A stretch of 64,000 nt of DNA from Alteribacillus sp. YIM 98480 (GCF_009765375.1 NZ_VTOK01000006.1:124001-188000); one strand, 5' to 3'; counted from the first letter of the stretch, positions 16,534 through 25,502 are shown. The notes: generated from the letters alone by a model not told the origin. A program made the numbers and translations.

Positions 16534-17688
16534 TTGAAAATAGCTATTGTCACTGAAACATTTTTACCACAAGTAGACGGCGTCGTTACTCGCGTTACAG
16601 CTACTGTTAAATGGCTTAAGGAACAAGGGCATACATTGTTGATTATAGCTCCAGAAGGGGTAAATGAATTTGAAGGAATTCAGGTCAAAGGTATTCCTGC
16701 ACGGTCCTTTTTTATTTATAAGCACAGAAAGGTAGCACTGCCTAACCCAAAAGTCGGACAGCTGCTGAATGAATTTCAACCGGACGTCGTCCATGTGGTA
16801 AATCCTGCGCTTCTTGGGATGGCCGGCATTTTTTACGGCAGAAAATGGCCGCTCGTTGCTTCCTGGCATACGAACATCCCGCAATATGCAGATTATTACA
16901 AAGTATCATATTTGAAGCCGGTGTTATGGTGGATTTTGAAAACACTTCATAACAGGGCGGATATAAACTTATGTACATCTAAGTCCGTTCAGGAAGAATT
17001 AACAGCACGGGGCTTTAAAAATGTCCACTTATGGAAACGCGGGGTAGATCTAAACAAATTTGGAGTACAATATCGAGATGACGATGTTCGATATCGTTTA
17101 TGTGAAGGTGAGACCGATAAAACGCTTTTATTATACGTAGGACGTTTAGCGGCAGAAAAAGAAATAGAAAAAATTCGTGACGTTCTGGATGGTTCTAATC
17201 GTTTTCGGCTGGCTATTGTAGGGGATGGTCCGCATCGAAGAACACTTGAATCCTACTTTCAAGGAACACCGACAGTTTTTACAGGATTTTTGCATGGAGA
17301 AGAGTTAGCAAAGGCTTATGCTTCCTCGGATATTTTTGTTTTTCCTTCAAGAACCGAAACCCTCGGCCTCGTTATTTTAGAAGCGATGGCTTCTGGTCTT
17401 CCAATTGTTGTAGCGAATTCTGGACCTACTGCTGAACAGGTGTTAGACGGGGAAAACGGGATGTTGTATAACCCGAACATAAAGGGAGATTTAAAAAATA
17501 CCATATTAAAACTTCAAGATGTGACAGAGAGACAAATGATGGGAAATCAAGCAAGGGAAACCTCATGCGCTTTTGGTTGGGCTGCTCCAAGTCAACAGCT
17601 TTTACGTTTGTATGAAAATTTAAAAGATTCGAGCGATAAAGGGAAGGTATTGCTATCTCAAAATTCCTATAGAGAGAGAGAAAGTTAA
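16534..17688 (+). CDS. GT4-family glycosyltransferase (glycolipid type)
   Basis: 384 residues if TTG 16534 is the start, with TTGGAGATGG upstream; an in-frame ATG at 16465 lacks a site. The N-terminal Rossmann domain opens KIAIVTETFLPQVDGVVTRV and includes VASWHTNIPQYADYY. The C-terminal domain has LYVGRLAAEKEIEKI, IVGDGPHRRTLE and FVFPSRTETLGLVILEAMAS with the retaining GT4 EX7E motif. The protein resembles SqdX/Agt- and mannosyltransferase-like enzymes acting on diacylglycerol or glycolipids. Donor sugar is unknown. Confidence 0.87.
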   Translation: MKIAIVTETFLPQVDGVVTRVTATVKWLKEQGHTLLIIAPEGVNEFEGIQVKGIPARSFFIYKHRKVALPNPKVGQLLNEFQPDVVHVVNPALLGMAGIFYGRKWPLVASWHTNIPQYADYYKVSYLKPVLWWILKTLHNRADINLCTSKSVQEELTARGFKNVHLWKRGVDLNKFGVQYRDDDVRYRLCEGETDKTLLLYVGRLAAEKEIEKIRDVLDGSNRFRLAIVGDGPHRRTLESYFQGTPTVFTGFLHGEELAKAYASSDIFVFPSRTETLGLVILEAMASGLPIVVANSGPTAEQVLDGENGMLYNPNIKGDLKNTILKLQDVTERQMMGNQARETSCAFGWAAPSQQLLRLYENLKDSSDKGKVLLSQNSYRERES

Positions 17689-17701
17689 AAATAAAAATGA
17701 C

Positions 17702-17724
17702 GAGCAGGGGATTTTTCCCTGCTC
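17702..17724 (+). terminator. Intrinsic terminator after GT4 gene
   Basis: GAGCAGGG and CCCTGCTC form an eight-bp GC-rich stem with a loop that carries ATTTTT. There is no long T-run after it, so efficiency may be moderate. Confidence 0.65.
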
Positions 17725-17997
17725 ATTCATTAAAATTGTTTGTGCAATGAACAATGTTCTGCTCTCTCAACAGTTTTCCTTGTGTGATGTTAGGCTGATG
17801 TGCGTACATCTTTATGTTTTAAACTGTTAAAAATCGATCTTACCCTGCATTTACTGATAAGTTTATTTGAAATTTAGCGGATTCAAGATTTTCGTATAAG
17901 TTGTGAGTAATGAACCTTTCTTCATAAAATAAATATTTGATAATACAATTTCTATAGGAGTGAAAATTTAGTTGACTTGTAGAATGGGGGAGCGCAA
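17725..17997 (+). other. Intergenic region upstream of the coat-protein gene
   Basis: No gene is seen. The sequence CATAAAATA at 17923-17931 fits a sigma-K -10 box, about 75 bp before the CotF-like start, but no AC is found at the matching -35 distance, so I do not call a promoter. Confidence 0.3.
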
Positions 17998-18477
17998 ATG
18001 AATGAAGATCACTTAGCTTGGCATGAAACCCTTGAACTCCATGAATTAGTAGCTTTTCAAAGCATTGGTTTGATAAAGTTAAAACAAATGTATCCCCAGG
18101 TTAGCAATCGAGAACTTCAGCAGCTTTATGGAGAAGCTATACAATCCTTGGAGCAAAACTTGAATGAACTGTTACAATTTTTTCCGTATGCTCCTAGGGA
18201 GCCACAAGAAAGAAATGAAAGAGATCCCATGACAGGATTTTATGCTGGAGATTTACTTGGGCTTGCCAAGACAACTGTTCGCAATTATGCAATAGCTATA
18301 ACAGAAACAGCTACCCCTCAACTTAGAGAGGTGTTTAAAAGACAATTAAACAGCGTTATTGATTTACACGCTAGAGTATTTAGGTTTATGTACCAACGAA
18401 GTTATTATCCCTCTTATAATTTAGAAAAACTGTTACAAAACGATGTTCAAAATGCATATAGAGCACTGAATTTATGA
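17998..18477 (+). CDS. CotF-like spore coat protein (full-length, two-half form)
   Basis: 159 residues. The N-terminal half ([20 protein letters not shown], then a helix with [16 protein letters not shown]) and the C-terminal half ([31 protein letters not shown]) both match CotF/YraF/YraG/YhcQ-type coat proteins, which are ferritin-like helical bundles. The end [17 protein letters not shown] is the usual CotF C-terminus. GGGGGAG precedes the ATG. The same two halves exist as separate genes at 19564 and 19774. Expression in the mother cell late in sporulation is expected. Confidence 0.87.
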   Translation: MNEDHLAWHETLELHELVAFQSIGLIKLKQMYPQVSNRELQQLYGEAIQSLEQNLNELLQFFPYAPREPQERNERDPMTGFYAGDLLGLAKTTVRNYAIAITETATPQLREVFKRQLNSVIDLHARVFRFMYQRSYYPSYNLEKLLQNDVQNAYRALNL

Positions 18478-18480
18478 GTT

Positions 18481-18505
18481 ACTTCGGAGATTCCGAAGTT
18501 TTTTT
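18481..18505 (+). terminator. Intrinsic terminator after CotF-like gene
   Basis: ACTTCGGA (18481-18488) and TCCGAAGT (18492-18499), a tight three-base loop, followed by TTTTTT. Confidence 0.9.
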
Positions 18506-18534
18506 GTGCTTTAGAAAATGTTTAACAAAGATTA

Positions 18535-19043
18535 AAGTAGAAGCAAAACTACGACTTCCGCCATAATGACTTGGCGAGAAGCCAAGTTTTTCTAAAAAAG
18601 GTAAGAAATAGTTGGCGTTTTTGATGTTTAGCTTCAGCGCTCAGGCGCACACGATAAAGAGGAACTTTTGCTAAAACCGCGAACGTCCTGTCGCAACGCA
18701 AAAGTCAACACTTCCTGTGCAATCCAGTTCAGCGTTGTCACAGGACGTACTTCCACACGATGTGGTGACTTCCGTTGCACACTCGTCGCCAAAAACGCCA
18801 CGTCCTGTGGCATTGGCGACATTAGCACATCCTATGCGTCGACGTGTGCGATCTTAGTAGAAGTTCATTAAAATGAGCTGAACGTCTGATGTCTTCCCTT
18901 TCGACTACGGGCCGCAGGCGACCCTGCGCGAAAGCTCCAGAACCTGTAGCGGGCTCCCAGGATGGGAGTCAGTTCGGCGTTGTCACAGGACGTGACGCTC
19001 GTAGCCGAACTACCTTCTTTTAAGGCGCTTGCACTTTTCTTAT
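18535..19043 (+). repeat. Structured repeat, long copy (copy 2)
   Basis: The mini-hairpin module lies at about 18541-18596, then AAGGTAAGAAATAGTTGGCG. The body runs from GTTTAGCTTCAGCGC (18626) to GGCGCTTGCACTTTTCTTAT (19041). Interior marks shared with copies 3 and 4 are GCACACGATAAAGAGGAAC, two GTTGTCACAGGACGT direct repeats (about 18734 and 18978), ATCCTATGCGTCGACGTGTG and CTCCCAGGATGGGAGTCAG. The frames inside this element shift between copies and carry no ribosome sites, so they are not treated as genes. Confidence 0.88.
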
Positions 19044-19118
19044 GAGAATAATGTAGATGCATAAAACTTCCTTACGGTAACACATCCTAATATAGTCTTT
19101 GGAAGAAAGGAGGTAATA

Positions 19119-19484
19119 ATGAAACATGTCATTGCGTTAATAATAAAAACGATTCTTGTTCTTTTTGTACTGGTTACTATTTTATCTTTGGCAAATGGTT
19201 ATGGTGTAGGAAATGTAATCGGGCTAGCTATGATTGTTGTTGGAGCAGCATATATTATAGGAGATTTGTTTGTTTTACAATCAACTAATAATTGGGTTTC
19301 AACCATTGCAGATGTCGGTCTTTGTACTTTAGTTATATGGATTCTTGGACCATACGTTTTGAATGCTCATGTTCCATTTATTTTAGCTTTCCTTTCCGCT
19401 CTTCTTATAGGTGCTGGAGAATGGTTTTTTCACAAATATGTTATTAATGCAGTTATTACTAAAAATCCAAAAGTGTACTCATAA
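19119..19484 (+). CDS. YndM-like DUF2512 membrane protein
   Basis: 121 residues with four predicted membrane helices. The features VVGAAYIIGDLFVLQSTNN and LLIGAGEWFFHKYV match the DUF2512 (YndM) family of Bacillus, which has no known function. A perfect AAGGAGG lies seven bases before ATG 19119. It sits between CotF-like coat genes, and this context suggests, but does not prove, sporulation-linked expression. Confidence 0.82.
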   Translation: MKHVIALIIKTILVLFVLVTILSLANGYGVGNVIGLAMIVVGAAYIIGDLFVLQSTNNWVSTIADVGLCTLVIWILGPYVLNAHVPFILAFLSALLIGAGEWFFHKYVINAVITKNPKVYS

Positions 19485-19563
19485 TTTGATAATACCACTG
19501 CAATTAAAAGGAATGTGAATGAATTTAATTTGAAAGGACAATATTAACCACGGGGGTGAAAAA

Positions 19564-19764
19564 ATGCAACAGCAACCAGCTGGATTAGGTATCCATGAAA
19601 AAGCAGAATTACATGAAATGCTTGTGTTTAAAACAAACTGTTTAACTAAATCGAAAATGATGAAAAATCAAGTTCAAGATACAGAATTACAACAATTGCT
19701 GGACCAAGATATTCAAGCATCAACAGAAAATATTTCTCAATTACAACAACTTTTACAAGGATAG
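19564..19764 (+). CDS. CotF-like coat protein, N-terminal-half protein (YraG-like)
   Basis: 66 residues. LGIHEKAELHEMLVFKTNCL TKSKMM corresponds to the N-terminal half of the CotF-like protein at 17998, and the chain ends after ENISQLQQLLQG, where the long form continues through a linker. GGGGGTG precedes the ATG. The next gene starts nine bases after the stop and encodes the matching C-terminal half. This pairing is like B. subtilis yraG-yraF. The two products probably assemble into one helical bundle. Confidence 0.85.
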   Translation: MQQQPAGLGIHEKAELHEMLVFKTNCLTKSKMMKNQVQDTELQQLLDQDIQASTENISQLQQLLQG

Positions 19765-19773
19765 GGGATAAGT

Positions 19774-20043
19774 ATGCAAAATTTTAATGATAGAGCAGCT
19801 GCTACAGATTTATTACTAGCTGCAAAATCTGGTGTTAGAAATTGTGCCTACGCGATTACAGAATCTGCTTCTCCAAATGTAAGACAGGCATTATCACAAC
19901 AATTGCAGCAGTCCGTTAATTTTCACGAACAAGTCACGAATTATATGATTGATAAAGGGTATTATCACCCATATAACTTGAATGAACAGTTACAAATAGA
20001 CCAGCAGGCAGCACAGCAAACGATGCAACAACCCAATCAATAG
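19774..20043 (+). CDS. CotF-like coat protein, C-terminal-half protein (YraF-like)
   Basis: 89 residues. RAAATDLLLAAKSGVRNCAY and ESASPNVRQALSQQL match the C-terminal half of CotF, and the end YYHPYNLNEQLQIDQQAAQQ matches [17 protein letters not shown] of the long form at 17998. GGGGAT precedes the ATG. It is translated from the same message as the N-half gene nine bases upstream. A strong terminator follows. Gln-rich at its C-terminus. Confidence 0.85.
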   Translation: MQNFNDRAAATDLLLAAKSGVRNCAYAITESASPNVRQALSQQLQQSVNFHEQVTNYMIDKGYYHPYNLNEQLQIDQQAAQQTMQQPNQ

Positions 20044-20075
20044 ATAACGCCAAAGGGGGCAGCCAGAAAATGCTT

Positions 20076-20130
20076 CGGCCTGTGACTGCTAGTTTATATT
20101 TAAACTAGCTAGTCACAGGCCGTCTCTTTT
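20076..20130 (+). terminator. Intrinsic terminator after CotF-half genes
   Basis: A 21-bp near-perfect stem, CGGCCTGTGACTGCTAGTTT (from 20076) with its complement at 20101-20122, followed by TCTCTTTTTG. The stretch 20131-20289 after it holds no gene that I can support. Confidence 0.9.
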
Positions 20131-20289
20131 TGATGGATGAAACACCGTGTGTCCCAAACCGACCAAAAACACCTATGTGCACCGCTGTTGTTTCAGATAC
20201 GCGTATAAAAAGTTTTTTCAACTAGAATACACTTCGTTTCGCGGGAAACGCTACAGCGTCCTCGTGAGCAAAGACCGCTCACTACGGGT

Positions 20290-21759
20290 TTATTGGTTGA
20301 GAGGTTTGTTCATGATCAAACGCATAATCCATGGTTTAAAATCTACAATACGCTCATATTTTGGATAGACCTCTGTTCCTGCCACAATCATAGGAATTAA
20401 TGATTCTTGTTTATGCAAAGATCCATGTGCAGCTCCACCTACATGAAGGGGGGAACCTGTATCTTTAAATTCATATCCTGGTTTTGCAGTGATCACTAAA
20501 TAGCTTCCCTTGTGAGATGTTAGACTGCTTGAAAGGCGTGCAAGCGCATCTGGATAATCTCCGTAGTTTATTTTATGGTTTTTTACTGTAATATCTAGAA
20601 GCCTTTCCTCTCCCGAAATCGTCCATGTTTGTTCATACTGATCTTGATATAAACCACCTTTAGAAAAAGTGAATTTTCCATCCTTCTCTCCTGAGACAAC
20701 ATGATTTAAGCCTTGTTCCTGCCATGCAATAATATCTATTCGTTTATCCTGTTTTAAACTTGCCAGAATGCGATTTTTTTTAACTCCATTGCCGAGGCAA
20801 TAAACAAACGCCATTCGCTGATTCACAGCAAGTGCAATTTGATCTTTGCAGGGGATGGGAATATTATCTTTCATGATGACAAAGTCTTTCAGGATTTTTC
20901 TAAGGTTAATGACATAATGATGTTTATTATTGCCCATAGAAGCATGCCCGTTATCAGACAAAACAATCCATGTACACTCCTTAAGGGCTTTCTCCCAACT
21001 AGAATATAGATTTAGAAGCTTTTGTAGTTCACGATCGATTTTTTGAATGCCTTTTAAATCCATCGGCCCTTTAAGATGAATACGTAAATCAAGATCTTGA
21101 ATGACACACATCGTAAATGGGGGAAGTTTGTTTCTTTTTATTAGATATTTCAACTCCTTGCAGCCTGCTTTATAGTTACCAGAAAACGTTTGGGGAGTGC
21201 TGGTTAAAGGATGAAACTTTGAAAAGGAACCAAGCGACCATAAAGGCGGGGCCTGGATATCCCATGTTCCATTACATCCAGTCACCCAGCGTAAAATTGT
21301 AGGTAGATGGATTTGCTGAACTGTATTTCCCCGATATACAAAGGCATTAATTGAGGCGCTTGCAAGTTTTCTTTCTGATAATTCTTCATGTATTGTTTTT
21401 ACTTGATTACTTAAATGAATACTGTTTAATTCAAAAAACATATCTTTAACAAACGAGGAAAATCCCGTTTTTATAATTTCTTTTACTCCGGTGCCATAGT
21501 TTACTATTCTCTTTTCATCCTCATGGTACCATAGGAGTGCTGGCAGATGATGTTTGTCAGCATACTTTCCGGTTAATAAGGTGCTTTCTATTGTAACCGA
21601 CATGGTTGGAAAGGCACTGACAACATGAGGAAAGTATCTGCCTCTTTCCATTAAATATTGCAAAGCTGGAGCATGTCCGGTTTGAACAGATTCCTCTAGA
21701 GGAGTAGACATTAATGTATCAATAATTAATAAAATAACTGGTTTTGGAGTTGGACTCAT
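20290..21759 (-). CDS. Alkaline-phosphatase-superfamily phosphodiesterase, copy 2
   Basis: 489 residues from ATG 21759 (GGGGG six bases upstream). Same architecture as the protein at 12609: Asp in LLIIDTLMS, nucleophile Thr in AFPTMSVTIESTLLTG, QDLDLRIHLKGPMDLKG, SDNGHASMG, and VGGAAHGSLHKQ. The core of the two copies is clearly alike (KTIHEELSERK versus KTIHEDLHEQG), so they are paralogues. No signal peptide. It diverges from the EEP-family gene at 21879. Substrate is unknown; proximity of lipid kinases and glycosyltransferases points to lipid head groups. Confidence 0.85.
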   Translation of the reverse strand: MSPTPKPVILLIIDTLMSTPLEESVQTGHAPALQYLMERGRYFPHVVSAFPTMSVTIESTLLTGKYADKHHLPALLWYHEDEKRIVNYGTGVKEIIKTGFSSFVKDMFFELNSIHLSNQVKTIHEELSERKLASASINAFVYRGNTVQQIHLPTILRWVTGCNGTWDIQAPPLWSLGSFSKFHPLTSTPQTFSGNYKAGCKELKYLIKRNKLPPFTMCVIQDLDLRIHLKGPMDLKGIQKIDRELQKLLNLYSSWEKALKECTWIVLSDNGHASMGNNKHHYVINLRKILKDFVIMKDNIPIPCKDQIALAVNQRMAFVYCLGNGVKKNRILASLKQDKRIDIIAWQEQGLNHVVSGEKDGKFTFSKGGLYQDQYEQTWTISGEERLLDITVKNHKINYGDYPDALARLSSSLTSHKGSYLVITAKPGYEFKDTGSPLHVGGAAHGSLHKQESLIPMIVAGTEVYPKYERIVDFKPWIMRLIMNKPLNQ

Positions 21760-21878
21760 CACGAACCCCCGTAAGATATAACATTAAGTTTAGCATGAAT
21801 AAAATCGAGAGTTTTATGCATCTTACAGAAGGGACAAATTCATATTACAAAAAGGGTACAAATAGAGGTGGAAAATTT

Positions 21879-22604
21879 GTGGAAATAAAGGTCATGACCT
21901 ATAACATTCATCATGGTAAAGGTATGGATAAACAAATGGATCTGAACAGAATTGCCGAAGTCATTCAAAAAAGTGATGTGGATATGGTTGGACTGAACGA
22001 AGTAGATAAACATTTTTCAAAACGAAGTCATTATCAAGATCAAGTGGATGAACTTGCCAAAAAATTGAATATGTACCAAAGTTATGGTCCTGCTATTTCC
22101 TTAAAATCCAAAAATACTATGGTGAAGAGGCAATATGGAAATGCCCTGCTGTCCCGTTTTCCAATTCTTCACACAAAGACGTATTTTTTTCATTTTATAC
22201 CTTGGTTAACAGAAGGCAGGTCACTACTAGACGCTGAGATTCAAATAAATAAGAAGGTCATTCAAGTTAATGTTACACATCTTAGTCTTCATCCTTTTAT
22301 TCATAATAGGCAAACGAATTTTATTATGAATCAATGGAAAAAAAAGACTCGCCCCTTGATCATAATGGGAGATTGTAATATGAAACCAGGGTCAAGGGGA
22401 TGGAAAAAAATAAACAGGCAATTTCAAGATGTTTGGCATGCAGCAGGAAGTGGAGAAGGGCACACCTATTCATCGATTCGCCCGAGATATAGATTAGACT
22501 ATATATTTACTAGTCCCGAATTACATATTATTGATGCTGAAGTTGTAACAGCAATGCCAATGGCTTCTGACCATTTCCCATTAAAAACGACTCTTTTTAT
22601 TTGA
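21879..22604 (+). CDS. Endonuclease/exonuclease/phosphatase (EEP) family hydrolase
   Basis: 241 residues from GTG 21879, with AGAGGTGG seven bases upstream; a longer frame begins at 21744 but overlaps the divergent gene and has no site. The EEP catalytic set is complete: MTYNIHHGKG (Asn), GLNEVDKHF (metal Glu), THLSLHP, GDCNMKPGS (Asp, Asn) and SDHFPL (Asp-His). Family members include nucleases, inositol phosphatases and sphingomyelinase-like phospholipases; the short TYNIHHG form is common in lipid-active and uncharacterised bacterial members. It ends 18 bp before the convergent lipid-kinase gene. Confidence 0.85.
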   Translation: MEIKVMTYNIHHGKGMDKQMDLNRIAEVIQKSDVDMVGLNEVDKHFSKRSHYQDQVDELAKKLNMYQSYGPAISLKSKNTMVKRQYGNALLSRFPILHTKTYFFHFIPWLTEGRSLLDAEIQINKKVIQVNVTHLSLHPFIHNRQTNFIMNQWKKKTRPLIIMGDCNMKPGSRGWKKINRQFQDVWHAAGSGEGHTYSSIRPRYRLDYIFTSPELHIIDAEVVTAMPMASDHFPLKTTLFI

Positions 22605-22621
22605 AGTCTACACTCTGCCAA

Positions 22622-23530
22622 TTAGTTTTGCCGTGAGCTAAAAACATGGAGATGCTGGGGTAACACTTTGAATTGAAAGTCCTGTACTTGGTATTTTTCC
22701 CCATCAAGATTAAGGGCTATGGAATCTGGAATAGAAAAATGTCCTGACTGTATTTTGGTATGCCTTATAATAGTAGAATTGTTTGAAAGATGGCACAGTT
22801 TAGCTAACAATATCACAAAAAGCAGGATTCGATTTGTTTTTTTACAGGCGAGAAGATGGAAATAACCATTATCATTTGTGGAACTTTTAATAAGGCGTTC
22901 AAATGGACCGACTGCGTTTCCATTCATAATTAAAAATAATGATAAATCGGAATGTACTTCATCAGTGGAGACATTTACGGTAATCGGGGTGGATTGTTTT
23001 GTCATGAAAAATGTTTTAAGAAAGTAAAGAACATATGCCCATTCCCCTATATAAGATTTAAGCAGAGGTGAGGTTTTATAAGTTATATCTGACAACCAGC
23101 CTGCTGATGCAATGTTGACAAAGTATTGGCTGCCAAATTTCCCAATGTCAATCGGTTTTGTATAATTAGTTTCAATGACAGAAAGAGCATGATTTATATT
23201 GGATGATACTCCGATATATTGAGCAAATTCATTACTGGTTCCAAATGGAAAAATTCCTATTTGAGGACGGTTTTCTTCTTCGGCTATAATTTGTAAACAA
23301 TTGTTTATCGTACCGTCGCCTCCTGCGATAAAGATCGCATCCCATTTGTTTGAACATGCATTTTTTAATGCAAGGTCTGCCTTCTCCCTTTCTGTTACCT
23401 TTTGTATGAAGAGGGCATAACCCAATTCCCTTAGTTTGGTTGTTATTTTTGGGAAGTTTTTATGGATTTTTCTTTGCCCTGAAAAAGGGTTATATATCAT
23501 CAGTGCTTGTTTTTCTGATGTATGCTTCAT
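22622..23530 (-). CDS. DagK/YegS-family lipid kinase, copy 2
   Basis: 302 residues. MIYNPFSGQRKI, IFIAGGDGTINNC and IFPFGTSNEFAQYIG correspond to the nucleotide-binding blocks of diacylglycerol-kinase-like enzymes. The usual GSGNDFAR motif is changed to GTSNEFAQ, as in the BmrU/YtlR-type branch, so the substrate may differ from copy 1 at 11513. C-terminal block LNLDGEKYQVQDF. A GATGAGGTT site precedes the ATG. The gene converges with the EEP gene and diverges from the glycosyltransferase at 23810. Confidence 0.87.
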   Translation of the reverse strand: MKHTSEKQALMIYNPFSGQRKIHKNFPKITTKLRELGYALFIQKVTEREKADLALKNACSNKWDAIFIAGGDGTINNCLQIIAEEENRPQIGIFPFGTSNEFAQYIGVSSNINHALSVIETNYTKPIDIGKFGSQYFVNIASAGWLSDITYKTSPLLKSYIGEWAYVLYFLKTFFMTKQSTPITVNVSTDEVHSDLSLFLIMNGNAVGPFERLIKSSTNDNGYFHLLACKKTNRILLFVILLAKLCHLSNNSTIIRHTKIQSGHFSIPDSIALNLDGEKYQVQDFQFKVLPQHLHVFSSRQN

Positions 23531-23809
23531 ATCACAAACCTCATCTGCCGTGTTTTTAAATCCTCTTCATTTGGTTCTTTTTTAGATTGGACAATATCTT
23601 CGTTTTTACACGTTTGTTTTTATAGGAAATCGGTATAATATAGCCTTCACACTTACTTCTCTCTATTTTTGAATAATTTTACCTTCATACACGAAAAATA
23701 CTCGAAGCAGGATACCTATTCAACTAGCTTATAAAGAGCCATTTTACTCACTTCATTATTTAAACCCAATCCCTAGCTGTTTCAGCAAAATAAAGAGAGG
23801 CGTATCGAC

Positions 23810-24916
23810 ATGAAAAAGATACTGGTAATGCCTTTTTTACAATTATCAACTGGACATCATCAAGTAGCAAAATCATTTATTTCCTGGCTTAAAATATATG
23901 ATTCCACAATTAAATGCGAAACTGTCGACATTTTTAGTTATGCCTATGGAAACATGGAAAGCTTGGTTTCAAACATCTATATGAAATCAATTGTTTCCAT
24001 TCCCTCATTTTATAGCTGGCTCTACAAAAAAAACGCATTTGAAAACCATGAGAAAAACCGGTTTCGTGCCTATGAATTGTTATTCGAACGAGCGATGCTT
24101 AAATTGTTGGATGAGCAGCAGCCGGATTGTGTAATCTGTACGCATTGTCTACCTTCTTATATATTAAGCTGCCTCAAGCAAAAGAGAGTTATATCCATTC
24201 CGATTGTGAATGTATACACGGATTTTTTTATAAATACGATTTGGGGAAAACAGGGAATTGATTTTCATTTAGTTCCTGACTCTCCGCTTAAACAAGCTTT
24301 AATTGACAAGGGGATAAAGGCGGAGGATATTATTGTAACAGGGATTCCCGTACATCCATTGATTAAACGCTCAGAAAAACTAAAAGTATCTAGGTCTAAA
24401 CGTTTAACCATTCTGGTAAGCGGGGGAAGTCTAGGGGTAGGTCAATTAAAATATTTTCTAGCTGCTATTAAACCAAATAGGTATCTCTATTATAAAATTT
24501 TATGTGGTAAAAATATTCAACTGTATCAAATGGTCAAAGCATTGAACCATCCAAGTATTATTCCTTTAAAATATATTGATTCTAGAAGTGAAATGAACAA
24601 CCTGTATCATCAGGCACACGGCATAATTACGAAACCTGGCGGTGTTACAATAAGTGAAGGTTTATATAAAAAAATACCTCTTTTTTTATATGACCCTTTA
24701 CCTGGACAAGAGGAGATGAACCTCCAATACTTAACATCACAGGGGTTAGCATTTCATTTTCATAATTGGAAAAAAAAGGGCCCGATCGAAAATCAGATCT
24801 TTAATAGCCTGAATTCCCATTCGAAATTAAATGACTTAGAGAATAGATTAAACCAATACCATGAGCAAATTGCTAAGAATCAGCTGCTCACATTTTTTCC
24901 TCGCATAATTAATTGA
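23810..24916 (+). CDS. UgtP/MGDG-synthase-like glycosyltransferase, copy 2
   Basis: 368 residues of the GT28 family. The N-terminal loop reads MPFLQLSTGHHQVAKSFISW (GHG of copy 1 is GHH here). The donor domain has VSGGSLGVGQ and ITKPGGVTISEGLYKKIPLF then YDPLPGQEEMNLQYL. It is a distant paralogue of the enzyme at 14289, and divergence in the acceptor region suggests a different lipid acceptor. AAGAGAGG precedes the ATG. A family call is secure; sugar and lipid are not. Confidence 0.82.
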   Translation: MKKILVMPFLQLSTGHHQVAKSFISWLKIYDSTIKCETVDIFSYAYGNMESLVSNIYMKSIVSIPSFYSWLYKKNAFENHEKNRFRAYELLFERAMLKLLDEQQPDCVICTHCLPSYILSCLKQKRVISIPIVNVYTDFFINTIWGKQGIDFHLVPDSPLKQALIDKGIKAEDIIVTGIPVHPLIKRSEKLKVSRSKRLTILVSGGSLGVGQLKYFLAAIKPNRYLYYKILCGKNIQLYQMVKALNHPSIIPLKYIDSRSEMNNLYHQAHGIITKPGGVTISEGLYKKIPLFLYDPLPGQEEMNLQYLTSQGLAFHFHNWKKKGPIENQIFNSLNSHSKLNDLENRLNQYHEQIAKNQLLTFFPRIIN

Positions 24917-25054
24917 TTCTTAAGCTTTTTATTAAGATGACAACTTTATGATTTTGTGTAATAGTTCCGGATGTTTCAAATGAAACTAATAACCTAATAC
25001 TATGAGAAATGAAAGGAGAGAAAAGAATTTGTCATATGGAAAAAGGGGATAAGA

Positions 25055-25203
25055 GTGGGGAAAACGGTGGAGGCGGTTAGGTTAAGTAAAGTGAATGTTA
25101 CGGTGGCAACAGTGTGAGCAATAATCAATGATAATAAGTTTTTAAGTGAAGAACGGAAAAAAGAATGTTAATAGCATTAGGAACGAATTGTCGTTCAAAC
25201 TGA
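25055..25203 (+). pseudogene. Relic of a LacI-family regulator N-terminus
   Basis: Reading from GTG 25055 gives VEAVRLSKVNVTVATV, a stop, then AIINDNKFLSEERKK. After a one-base shift it reads KKRMLIALGTNCRSN and stops. This tracks the LacI/GalR helix-turn-helix and hinge (VARLSKVSVATVSAVIN ... SEE..KKRVLEAI..LNYRPN) with an in-frame TGA, a small indel and a frameshift. The effector domain is gone. The rest of the 586-bp gap (24917-25502) shows no gene. Confidence 0.6.
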
Positions 25204-25345
25204 TTTTCTTTAAATTGAAAGAAAATAAAGAAACGGATCGGAATGACGGTATCGAAAACTGCTGGTAAGAGGGTTGATAAAGAAAATAAAATGGATATTT
25301 AAAAGAGAAAGATTTACCGAGAAGAATTTGGTATCTTCTTTTGAG

Positions 25346-25376
<31 letters not shown>

Positions 25377-25399
25377 CAGAAGTAAAATAGAAAAATGAT

Positions 25400-25442
25400 T
25401 TCTGTCTCAAAAATTAAGTAAACTTGTGATATTGAGACAGAA
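25400..25442 (-). terminator. Probable terminator for the leftward MBL-fold gene
   Basis: TTCTGTCTCAA (25400-25410) and TTGAGACAGAA (25432-25442), an 11-bp perfect stem with a 21-base loop. On the minus strand it is followed by ATCATTTTTC. It lies 60 bp beyond the stop at 25503. Confidence 0.6.
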
Positions 25443-25502
25443 AAAATTTTAAACTAAACTTTTGATAATTGCTGTTAACTAAGTCTAATCTTAGTATGTC
25501 GG

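Noticed and set aside
18634-19062. ORFs of 64-67 codons within repeat copy 2, and similar ones at 9464-9709, 39925-40239 and 43955-44415
   Set aside because: They fall inside near-identical intergenic repeats, run on either strand, lack ribosome sites, and their frames and ends differ from copy to copy.
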